Source of the DNA: a virus
Direction: 5' to 3' (one strand)
DNA: 27,212 bases
Virus record (IMG/VR): IMGVR_UViG_3300025132_000227
Location: 1-27,212 of that record
The notes under the pieces are model-generated. The model was not told the DNA's origin. It worked only from the letters and a program-made list of their open reading frames with translations, and did no database searches. A program made the position numbers and the translations under genes. Position 1 is the stretch's first letter. The number at the start of each line of letters is the position of its first letter. Below are positions 1 through 7,303 of this stretch, in pieces.

Positions 1-303
1 GAAGAGGTCGAAGAGGTCGAAGAACAAATAGATGATAGGTATGTTCTTGTCACTGCAGAACACACTAAGACCTTTTTTGAATTAAGGAACGCCATGGATG
101 AGAAAGTCAAGGAATATGGAATATATATGAGAGATCACGAGGTTAAGAAGAATATCGCGCTTGAGGATATCGAATCCGCACGTTTGCAAAGCGAAAACTT
201 CTTTGCCTCACTGAAGCAATCATACCCACTAGATGAAAATAGCGATTACTCATTAGCCATCGATTCAGATAATAGTGGAAATCTAGTGTTTGTTAAACAG
301 TAG
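1..303 (+). CDS. Partial gene, 3' end only: unrecognised acidic protein
   Basis: The reading frame that ends at the TAG at 301-303 is open to the first base of the window, so this is the C-terminal 100 residues of a longer protein; the internal ATG at 94 is probably not the true start. The visible part begins with a Glu/Val-rich stretch encoded by two tandem copies of the 9-mer gaagaggtc plus a partial third, then a mixed charged segment that looks helical (roughly residues 20-75), then a short polar tail ending in VFVKQ. I see no recognisable domain, signal peptide or membrane segment. Its position before fibre genes suggests a structural or assembly role, but that is only context. That it is coding is fairly sure; its function is unknown. 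Confidence 0.6.
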   Translation, partial: EEVEEVEEQIDDRYVLVTAEHTKTFFELRNAMDEKVKEYGIYMRDHEVKKNIALEDIESARLQSENFFASLKQSYPLDENSDYSLAIDSDNSGNLVFVKQ

Positions 304-304
304 G

Positions 305-313
305 CACTATTTA
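305..313 (+). promoter_or_regulatory. CACTATTTA leader motif, copy 1
   Basis: This 9-mer lies between the stop of the first gene fragment and the start at 332. The same 9-mer occurs in the leaders of the sheath and tube genes. Its function is unknown; it could be part of a phage promoter or an RNA element. There is no -35/-10 pair around it. Confidence 0.3.
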
Positions 314-331
314 CTGTGTGAGAGGTAGACC

Positions 332-547
332 ATGAATTTTGTTACATCTGATATAGGCATCGCAGCTTACTTGCAACTAAAGGGAGTAAACTTGATACGG
401 TGCAGAAGGTTGGAGTCTGGTAAGTTTCATTTTGAGTTTGATGATCGTTCTGGAGAGTGCCACGCTCTTTCTTTGGAGTTCTTAAATTCTGAATTTAGTC
501 GGTTCGACAATAACGTTAGAAATTTAAAAAAAGTCCTTTTTTCATAA
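332..547 (+). CDS. Small DUF5659-like protein
   Basis: A 71-residue protein starting at ATG 332, with a purine-rich gagagg about 6 bases upstream as ribosome site. The pattern TSDIGIAAYLQLKG followed by a short strand, an FEFDD turn and a C-terminal lysine-containing helix resembles the small DUF5659 proteins seen in phages and bacteria. This is recalled from pattern, not from a search. The role of that family is not known to me. The protein is soluble, with no membrane segment. It lies 28 bases after the preceding stop, so it may share that transcript. After its stop, an AT-rich 64-base gap with an aaaggag ribosome site leads into the fibre gene. Coding status is likely; the family call is moderate to low. 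Confidence 0.55.
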   Translation: MNFVTSDIGIAAYLQLKGVNLIRCRRLESGKFHFEFDDRSGECHALSLEFLNSEFSRFDNNVRNLKKVLFS

Positions 548-611
548 GTTAATGATATCCGTTTAGTTTTGGTTTGTTTAAAAATTTAAATTAAAAGGAG
601 CACATTACAAA

Positions 612-2897
612 ATGGCTAAAACTAAAATAGGCACAAAATTATTAGCGGATAATTCAATTTCCACAGCGAAATTACAGAATTCTTCCGTAACAAGAAGTAA
701 AATTCAATCAGGTTCTATTCAGGTCGGTCACATGGACTTGTTTCAAGCACCGTCGACCCACGTAGAACTCTTAGACAACGACGTATTGATCATTTCTGCA
801 TCAAAGGGCAAGAATGGTGGTATGAAAACCATCCTCTTTTCAGCGCTCAAAGCTGGCGTTTCAGCATCGAACGCTGCAGTAGGCGATCCAGGAAAACTAC
901 AATTTCACGCACCTGGCGGAACTAATGCTATGGGGGCAGTAAAGCACTTCATTTCTGATGGCACTGACTTAACTGCATCTAATGGTGGTGTTTTACACTT
1001 CGCCGCAGCAGGTGCAAGTGGATCTCACGGTTCAATTCAGGCAGACTCGGCCACGTCACTTACAATCACGGCAGACACAACGTTAAAGTTCAAAATAGAT
1101 GGTTCAAACGAATTAGAACTAAATGCAAGTTCATTGAAACCATCGTCCAACGGCGGACTTGATTTGGGTTCAACCAGCAACCTGTATCAAAACGTATACG
1201 CCAACTCTTTCTCAGGTTCTGGCACCTCAACTTTTCACAAGATTGATGCCGACCAGATCGACGCAGCAAGAGTGGACGTTACTCATACAATTTCTGGATC
1301 TTTTGCCCAAATCAACACATTGAACGCTCATGACGTAAATTTGGGGAATGCAACAGTTACGAAGATAACAGGATCAGGAACTGCTGCTTTCCACAAGATG
1401 GATACCGACCTTGCCGCGATTGACAGAGTACAGTCTCTCGTAGTCACGGGTTCAGGTCTTGCGTCGATTCACAAATTAGACGTAGACAAGGCTACAATTG
1501 ACAGAGTTGTATTGGTTAATATGACAGGTTCTGCCACCGCACAACTTCATCAGGTAACGTCTGATAAAGGTACGTTTGGTACTGTTGTTGCAACTAATTT
1601 AACATCTTCTGGTACTTCACAGTTTCACAATGTACAAGCATCTGTGGTCACTGGTACAGTCGGTAAATTCAATAAATTAACTGTTGATACCTTGAATGCC
1701 TTTGTTTACAAATCAACCATAACAACAAAAGAACATTTTGAAGTTGAAGACAAACAAATTATTGCAGCAGTATCAGCGTCAGCAGGTGTAGCTACAGAAG
1801 GGGCAGGTCTTCAGATCGGCGGCGCCGCAGGCAGCGGTTCCGCAGGTATTGCGAGCATTGTCCTTGGTGACGCAGGTGGCGGCGCTGGTACCGACCTTCT
1901 CTTTAAGATCGGTTCGACTCAGGCAGCATCAATAACCGCAACTGGAGCGCGCAAAAGCGGCGCAGCATCTTTTGGCGTTACTGGCACCTTGTCTGCTTCT
2001 ATTGGTATTTTCCATGAAATTGACGTCAACAAGACCCTCAAGGCATCTTCCTTCTCTGGATCCAAAGGTGAGTTCCACCTTGTAACTGGTTCGAACGTAG
2101 AGGCGCATGTATTAACTGCCAACAGAGGTGCTTTTAGGACTCTATCAGGTTCTACTGCTACTTTTCAATCTGTATCAGCATCTGCAGCGTCGTTCCACAC
2201 ACTTGGCGGCGCCAATGGCATAAAGAGAGCGTCAATAGCTACAATTTCAGGATCCAGCGCAACCTACACAACCGTTTCGGGCACTACAGTGCAAGTGCAT
2301 CAACTGGAAGCAACTCGCTTAAATGTGAAAGATCTCGATGTTAGCAGCGTTACTGGATCGGGCACTTCAACGTTCCACAACCTGCAGGTTACAACGCAGT
2401 TGTCGGGGGCTTCTTTGCAGGCTCATACAATTGATGTCGATAAATTGACAGTCAATGACATTCAATCAACTGACATTATCCACGCTGTAAACCTTCACGA
2501 TGATATCGTGCGTACCACTACTGGTAATGGCGGTCTTAATTTTGCCAACGGCGTACTGAGTGTAGGAACTAGGAGACAGATCTTTAGTCGTACATCGGTT
2601 GCAAATCGAAGCGCAGCGCCAACTGATCTTTCGAGCGATGGGTTGTTTACTACGGCATCTCTTGTTGTTGATTCACTCGGTAGAAAGACGATCATGTTAT
2701 CAGGGTCTGAGATGGTTTATTTGAACGGTGTTCTCTTGATTCCCGCACCAGCAGGACAGGTACCACCAGTTGACGGCGACTATACGATTAATCATTCTGC
2801 GACTCCGACAACAATTAAGTTGCATGAGACTCTCGCAATGGATGCTGACGACATTCTAGTTGTCTCGTTCTTGTCTGGTACGGTAACACCTGCCTGA
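612..2897 (+). CDS. Fibre-like virion protein 1 (repeat-rich, 761 aa)
   Basis: Starts at ATG 612, 11 bases after an aaaggag ribosome site. The N-terminus has the KIGTKLLAD...STAKL pattern common at the start of marine phage fibre and appendage proteins. Residues about 90-200 contain Gly/Ser/His-rich segments. Residues 201-356 hold about six repeats of roughly 26 residues with a (T/S)GSG...FHK.D.D...IDRV core. A Gly/Ala-rich block follows (about 395-430), then more degenerate TGS repeats to about 650. The C-terminal ~110 residues (IFSR... to AMDADDILVVSFLSG) form a separate domain shared with the next gene. Such Ser/Thr/Gly-rich, Cys-free repeats usually form trimeric beta-structured shafts. 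The protein is a paralogue of the product of 2979-7163 but lacks its duplicated 223-residue insert. It is probably a tail fibre or other receptor-facing appendage; which one cannot be told. Confidence 0.7.
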   Translation: MAKTKIGTKLLADNSISTAKLQNSSVTRSKIQSGSIQVGHMDLFQAPSTHVELLDNDVLIISASKGKNGGMKTILFSALKAGVSASNAAVGDPGKLQFHAPGGTNAMGAVKHFISDGTDLTASNGGVLHFAAAGASGSHGSIQADSATSLTITADTTLKFKIDGSNELELNASSLKPSSNGGLDLGSTSNLYQNVYANSFSGSGTSTFHKIDADQIDAARVDVTHTISGSFAQINTLNAHDVNLGNATVTKITGSGTAAFHKMDTDLAAIDRVQSLVVTGSGLASIHKLDVDKATIDRVVLVNMTGSATAQLHQVTSDKGTFGTVVATNLTSSGTSQFHNVQASVVTGTVGKFNKLTVDTLNAFVYKSTITTKEHFEVEDKQIIAAVSASAGVATEGAGLQIGGAAGSGSAGIASIVLGDAGGGAGTDLLFKIGSTQAASITATGARKSGAASFGVTGTLSASIGIFHEIDVNKTLKASSFSGSKGEFHLVTGSNVEAHVLTANRGAFRTLSGSTATFQSVSASAASFHTLGGANGIKRASIATISGSSATYTTVSGTTVQVHQLEATRLNVKDLDVSSVTGSGTSTFHNLQVTTQLSGASLQAHTIDVDKLTVNDIQSTDIIHAVNLHDDIVRTTTGNGGLNFANGVLSVGTRRQIFSRTSVANRSAAPTDLSSDGLFTTASLVVDSLGRKTIMLSGSEMVYLNGVLLIPAPAGQVPPVDGDYTINHSATPTTIKLHETLAMDADDILVVSFLSGTVTPA
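1212..1679 (+). repeat. Six degenerate ~78-bp (26-residue) tandem repeats
   Basis: Repeat units begin at residues about 201, 228, 253, 279, 305 and 331 of the fibre-like protein, each opening with SGSG/TGSG or a close variant and most followed by (F/I/L)H(K/Q/N). Three consecutive units are exactly 26 residues apart. The DNA is diverged, so these are old protein repeats, not recent DNA slippage. They probably form a repeating beta shaft. Confidence 0.7.
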
Positions 2898-2913
2898 TAA
2901 AGTTTAAGTTCAA

Positions 2914-2953
2914 AGAGGGGGGTAATTCCCCCCTCTGTTTCATTTTGTTTGTT
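2914..2953 (+). terminator. Intrinsic terminator after fibre gene 1
   Basis: Stem of 9 base pairs (agagggggg at 2914-2922 with cccccctct at 2928-2936) and a 5-base loop taatt, followed by a T-rich tract. It lies 17 bases after the stop and 26 bases before the next start, so it should limit read-through between the two fibre genes. Confidence 0.85.
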
Positions 2954-2978
2954 ATTTTAAAAAAGGGAGAAAAAATAA

Positions 2979-5900
2979 ATGGCAATAACAAAAATAGGTA
3001 CAAAATTAATTGCAGATTTAGCAGTTACAACCACAAAGTTAAGTTCAAGTATACCAAAAGTACAAACACTGATTGCGAGTTCCATAAAAAGAAATAAAAT
3101 TCAATCAGGATCTGTCCAGCCAGGACACATGGATCTTTCATTAACTGGCGCAGGGCAAAACCATGTCGATATCTTGGATGATGACATGTTTATATTTGGT
3201 GATAAAACCAAGTTTGATGCTAACAACAACCCTCAAGCGGGTACTCATGTTAGAACGTTTAAATTTTCAAGTTTAAAAACCGCTCTATCTCTTTCTAATG
3301 CGGCAAGAGGTGAAGTCGGCACAGTTCAGTTTAAAGCAACTTCAGCACCGTTTGGTTTTGATGGCGTAGCAAGTTTACTTTCAGATGGTACTAACTTGAC
3401 AATGTCTAACGGCGGCAAAGTTCATTTTTCCGCAGTCGGCGCATCTGGTTCTCACGGTTCGATATTTTCCGATGCTGTAAAATCCTTGACAATTGAAGGA
3501 GATACTCAAATAAATCTTCACTCAAGCGCTTCAGTACAAGGACACCAAGCACAAAGTGTTGTTTTAGAAACTGGATCTTTGAGACCAATCACGAGACCTG
3601 CAGTCGCTGTTCAACCAGGGACTTATAAATTTCAATTTACATCTGGATCTATCGGTAGAAATCGTATTGACTCTTCTGGAGGGTTGAAAACCTACGGACC
3701 TCTGTCAAACGGTAATGCGCAGATGATCTCTGTGTTGAGTACTGGATCTGGCGCAAGTCTTGGTAAGGAGTGGTACTTATTTTACCTTAACGAGGCGGCA
3801 TCTGCTTCACCACTTCCAGTGAGTGCGAGTTTGAACCTTCAATACAACGATGCTGGGTTGCCAAAGAGAAGGCACGACATTCCAGTAGAGGCACATAGTG
3901 GAATCACCGATTGGCGTGATGTTGTTGCGAATCTCCGTGCTGCAATGCACACAGAGTTAAACACTAACGCCGATCTTGCCACAGTTACTTTATCCACTGC
4001 AGCAAACATTAATGCTACTGCTTCGATCACAGTAACTTACAAAGCAGGCACAATGCAGGGAGGTATTGTCGTCGGTACTGGCGTTCAAGGTATTGGAACT
4101 GCAGGTTCTGCATTTGGTCGAGGCACTGCCATTCAAGGGCATGGGTCTCCATTTGCATCTACACCACCATCAACTCAACCAGCGCCAATTGAAGGACAGT
4201 TTACACAAACGAATCACGACAACAAGCGCGCTGGTGAACCAGATACGTCTGGTGGCGAAGTAATCGTTGTGAGTTCTGGTTCTGCCGCGATAGCAGCAGA
4301 TAGTGTATGGTTAGACCTTGGTGGATCATCGAATCAATTTAGAAACGTGAAAGCAACCGCTTTTTCGGGTTCGGGTACAGATTCGTCGAACGCTGAAACA
4401 TTTATTCACAGAATTTCAGTTTCAGGTGCCGCTGATAGTAAGATTACCGTTGCTAGAATTAGACTAGAGCAAGGTTCTAAAATCTTGTCTGCTTCTGCGG
4501 CGACATTCAATACTTTCGACGGCCACAACGCTGCTGGAGTAGCTGTAATGTCTTTTACTAATGTTAGAGACGCAGTGTCGGCACCTTTGGGCGCTTCTGA
4601 TAAACCAATGCTTACGGCATCACATGTTAACTCTGCTTACCATAAAATAACTGCTTCGGTAGGTTTTATCGACAGGTTATCTTTTGGACCTACATTAACA
4701 GCGTCAGCCTTTGGACAAAAGAAAGAAGGCAGTAATTTCCACGAACATGGTGGTATAGTGCTTAGTAGTTCCATGACTCAGGTCAAGGGAAACAGAGATG
4801 TTAGAATTGCTTCTGGAAATGCTATAAGTGCCAGTATTGGTGACATTTTTACACTTGTTGGACAGGGCGGAGGCACCTATGTTGCAACAATCGCAAGTAT
4901 TGCAGGGAATAAACTTCACTTCAATACAGTAAACGCTATTGGTGCTGCAACAGCGCCTTACACTTTAGCAAAGATTGAAAAGGTGTCAACACTACACAAG
5001 GTAGACGCAGACAAGGGAACTATTGATAGAATACATGTAAACAGTGTCGTTACTGGGTCGGGTTTATCTACTCCGAGGTTCTTGCGAACTGAAACGTCTG
5101 GTGTCTTCGGTCGTATAGTTTATGGCGACTATAGAGTGACTGGTGGATTGACCCCAGCAAACGGCATGGACGTGGAAGCGAAACTTCACAATGCAACTAC
5201 GAGAAACTTATCTGCATCAGTTGGTAAGTTCCAGCACATGAATGTTGGTGGACCTGTAATTGCAAGAAGATTTACTTCTAATAATACCACTACGGAGCAC
5301 TTTGAATCAGTTGCAGACCAAATTATTGTTGCTGTCAGTGCATCATCGACAACCGCAGATATTGTTGGAGCAGGATTGCAGATAGGTGGCACAGCAGGAT
5401 CAGGTTCGACAGGTATTGCTAGTATTCTATTGGGCGATATCAATCGAAATGAAGCAGGCAAGATCTTGAACTTTAATCTTGGATCGACCAGAGCGTTTTC
5501 AATCAGTGGATCGAACCCAGCACTGGTAAGACTAGGTGTAACGGGAACTTTGTCAGCGTCAATCGGCGTTTTCAACACTTTGGAGATGGCAACAGCGATG
5601 TCTTCTAGCATAGTCTCAGGTTCTAAGTTGGATTTCCAGATTCTATCTGCCTCTGCGGTCTCTGTTCACGAGATTAAGGGTAACCGCCTCAATGAACCTG
5701 CTGTTGGTGCAAGTGACCTGGTGATATCTGGTTCGACATTTACGTATCAGTCAGTCTCTGGTTCAGACTTGGCTGCACATACCTTAGATGTGAAGCGCGC
5801 CACTCGCATTGATACAATATCAGCGGCCGGTGTGACTTCGACCATGCAGTATCACTCCATAACTGGATCAACCCTTCAAGCAACATTGTTGACGGGTAAC

Positions 5901-7163
5901 AAAATAGGTAATGCTTCGCATGGAAATGCAACTGTAACTAGTTTATCCGCCTCTAAGGGACAGTTTGTGAACGTGAACGTGCGAACGGTGACGTCTAGTG
6001 CATCATCAATACAGTTCCATACAGCAGACACAGACAAGATGACAGTCAGTGAGATTGTATCTACTGATGTTATTAAGTCTCAACACTTAAATAACGATAT
6101 TGTTACCAACGCTAGTGATGCTCACGGTGGTATTGTTTTTGCTAACGGCAAGTTAAGCATAGGTTGGAAGAGAAGAATATTCAGTAGATCTTCTAAGAAG
6201 ATCACAAATAGATCTCAACCAACGCAGGGTACGGGATCACTGTACACGACGTGCTCTCTATTAGAAACCCAAGTTGTATCAGGGTCAGAGAGAGTCTTCT
6301 TTAACGGTCTGCAGTTGATACCTTCAGATAACAACCGTTTCGATGGAAAGGGAGACTACGCTATTGATCACAGCCATGGCGGCGGTTTGTCCCCAGGTGT
6401 CTACAAATTTCAATTTACATCTGGATCTATCGGTAGAAATCGTATTGACTCTTCTGGAGGACTGAAAACCTACGGACCTCTGTCAAATGGCAATGCGCAA
6501 ATGATCTCTGTGTTGAGTACGGGTTCAGGAGCAAGTCTTAATAAAGAGTGGTACTTGTTTTACCTCAACGAGGCAGCATCCCCTTCACCACTTCCAGTGA
6601 GTGCAAGTTTGAACCTTCAGTACAACGATGCTGGATTACCAAAGAGAAGGCACGATATTCCAGTCGAAGCGCACAGCGGAATTACTGACTGGCGTGATGT
6701 TGTTGCAAATCTTCGCACTGCAATGAACACAGAACTGAACACTAACGCCGACCTTGCAACGGTTACTCTTAGTACTGCTGCAAATATCAACGCTACTGCT
6801 TCAATCACAGTAACCTACAAAGCAGGTACTATGGTAGGCGGCATTGTGGTTGGTACTGGCGTTCAAGGTATTGGACCTGCAGGTTCTGCATTTGGTCGAG
6901 GTACGTCCGTTCAAGGATTGGGGTCTCCATTTGCATCTACACCACCATCAACTCAACCAGCGCCAATTGAAGGACAGTTTCAGCAAGCGAATCACGACGT
7001 CAAGCGCGCTGGTGAACCAGATACGGGTGGCGGTGAAGTGATCGTTACAACTTCTGGTTCTATAACCAAGGCTGGAACAGGTATTTTCTTGAGTCCGAAC
7101 TTGGCAATGGATACAGATGATGTTCTAGTGGTACAGTACCTCTCGGGATCACATCAATTCTAA
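2979..7163 (+). CDS. Fibre-like virion protein 2 with duplicated insert (1394 aa)
   Basis: ATG 2979 follows an aaaaaagggag ribosome site. The N-terminus (KIGTKLIAD...TTKL) and C-terminus (IFSRSS... to AMDTDDVLVVQYLSG) match fibre-like protein 1, as do several internal blocks (FSGSG; the HFE...ADQIIVAVSAS segment; VTGTLSASIG; LNNDIV...FANGKLSIG). It is nearly twice as long because a 223-residue module occurs at residues 213-435 and again at 1139-1361, about 94 percent identical by eye. One copy sits where the paralogue reads SLKP-SSNGG-LDLG, the other between the GDY(A/T)I.HS strand and the final AMD.DD(V/I)LVV strands. The module has a helix (ITDWRDVVANLR) between beta-rich parts and a Pro-rich linker (STPPSTQPAP). 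It is probably a long tail fibre or appendage subunit. The insert's fold and role are unrecognised. The protein has no transmembrane segment or cysteine clusters. Confidence 0.7.
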   Translation: MAITKIGTKLIADLAVTTTKLSSSIPKVQTLIASSIKRNKIQSGSVQPGHMDLSLTGAGQNHVDILDDDMFIFGDKTKFDANNNPQAGTHVRTFKFSSLKTALSLSNAARGEVGTVQFKATSAPFGFDGVASLLSDGTNLTMSNGGKVHFSAVGASGSHGSIFSDAVKSLTIEGDTQINLHSSASVQGHQAQSVVLETGSLRPITRPAVAVQPGTYKFQFTSGSIGRNRIDSSGGLKTYGPLSNGNAQMISVLSTGSGASLGKEWYLFYLNEAASASPLPVSASLNLQYNDAGLPKRRHDIPVEAHSGITDWRDVVANLRAAMHTELNTNADLATVTLSTAANINATASITVTYKAGTMQGGIVVGTGVQGIGTAGSAFGRGTAIQGHGSPFASTPPSTQPAPIEGQFTQTNHDNKRAGEPDTSGGEVIVVSSGSAAIAADSVWLDLGGSSNQFRNVKATAFSGSGTDSSNAETFIHRISVSGAADSKITVARIRLEQGSKILSASAATFNTFDGHNAAGVAVMSFTNVRDAVSAPLGASDKPMLTASHVNSAYHKITASVGFIDRLSFGPTLTASAFGQKKEGSNFHEHGGIVLSSSMTQVKGNRDVRIASGNAISASIGDIFTLVGQGGGTYVATIASIAGNKLHFNTVNAIGAATAPYTLAKIEKVSTLHKVDADKGTIDRIHVNSVVTGSGLSTPRFLRTETSGVFGRIVYGDYRVTGGLTPANGMDVEAKLHNATTRNLSASVGKFQHMNVGGPVIARRFTSNNTTTEHFESVADQIIVAVSASSTTADIVGAGLQIGGTAGSGSTGIASILLGDINRNEAGKILNFNLGSTRAFSISGSNPALVRLGVTGTLSASIGVFNTLEMATAMSSSIVSGSKLDFQILSASAVSVHEIKGNRLNEPAVGASDLVISGSTFTYQSVSGSDLAAHTLDVKRATRIDTISAAGVTSTMQYHSITGSTLQATLLTGNKIGNASHGNATVTSLSASKGQFVNVNVRTVTSSASSIQFHTADTDKMTVSEIVSTDVIKSQHLNNDIVTNASDAHGGIVFANGKLSIGWKRRIFSRSSKKITNRSQPTQGTGSLYTTCSLLETQVVSGSERVFFNGLQLIPSDNNRFDGKGDYAIDHSHGGGLSPGVYKFQFTSGSIGRNRIDSSGGLKTYGPLSNGNAQMISVLSTGSGASLNKEWYLFYLNEAASPSPLPVSASLNLQYNDAGLPKRRHDIPVEAHSGITDWRDVVANLRTAMNTELNTNADLATVTLSTAANINATASITVTYKAGTMVGGIVVGTGVQGIGPAGSAFGRGTSVQGLGSPFASTPPSTQPAPIEGQFQQANHDVKRAGEPDTGGGEVIVTTSGSITKAGTGIFLSPNLAMDTDDVLVVQYLSGSHQF
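3615..4283 (+). repeat. 669-bp in-gene duplication, copy A
   Basis: Matches 6393-7061 in phase at a constant offset of 2778 bases with no net indel. Two stretches are identical between copies: 3627-3682 (56 bases) and 4143-4202 (60 bases). The DNA between them carries many, mostly synonymous, differences. It encodes residues 213-435 of the long fibre-like protein. Confidence 0.9.
6393..7061 (+). repeat. 669-bp in-gene duplication, copy B
   Basis: Second copy of the segment at 3615-4283, encoding residues 1139-1361. It lies inside the C-terminal domain shared with fibre-like protein 1, splitting two strands that are separated by only about 8 residues in that paralogue. Confidence 0.9.
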
Positions 7164-7178
7164 TAATCCTACCTAAAA

Positions 7179-7216
7179 AGGGGGGGCAAGTCCCCCCCTA
7201 TCCTTTTCTTTTTCTT
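7179..7216 (+). terminator. Intrinsic terminator after fibre gene 2
   Basis: An 8-bp stem (aggggggg at 7179-7186 with ccccccct at 7192-7199) closes a 5-base loop caagt and is followed by a pyrimidine/T-rich tract. It is close in design to the terminator after fibre gene 1. It separates the fibre genes from the sheath gene, so the sheath must have its own promoter in 7217-7290 or depend on read-through. Confidence 0.85.
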
Positions 7217-7238
7217 TTACCAACTTTTAGAATTTGGC

Positions 7239-7253
7239 AACACTATTTAGTAG
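7239..7253 (+). promoter_or_regulatory. Leader motif aacactatttagtag before the sheath gene
   Basis: Contains CACTATTTA (7241-7249) and matches 14 of 15 bases of the left part of the tube-gene leader hairpin at 10881. It sits just downstream of a terminator and about 50 bases before the sheath start, where a promoter is needed. No good sigma70 -10 box follows it. A possible phage-specific promoter element; function inferred only. Confidence 0.35.
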
Positions 7254-7303
7254 AGAGAAAATAATAGATTTTATTTGTATTTTGTTAAAAGGAGATTTCC
7301 AGT

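Noticed and set aside
5186-5611. 141-residue open frame on the minus strand inside the long fibre gene, and similar minus-strand frames at 13220-13615, 16476-16859 and 16869-17309
   Set aside because: They lie fully inside well-supported + strand genes, have low-complexity shadow composition, no ribosome sites, and those in the fibre genes simply mirror the paralogous repeats.
2979-7163. Fibre genes as collagen-like or surface-adhesin genes of a bacterial host
   Set aside because: No Gly-X-Y repeats, no signal peptide or anchor, and they are embedded directly upstream of phage tail sheath and tube genes.
7217-7303. Sigma70 promoter built on TTGGCA at 7234-7239 before the sheath gene
   Set aside because: No -10 hexamer lies at 16-18 bases; the nearest AT-rich candidate is about 22 bases away.
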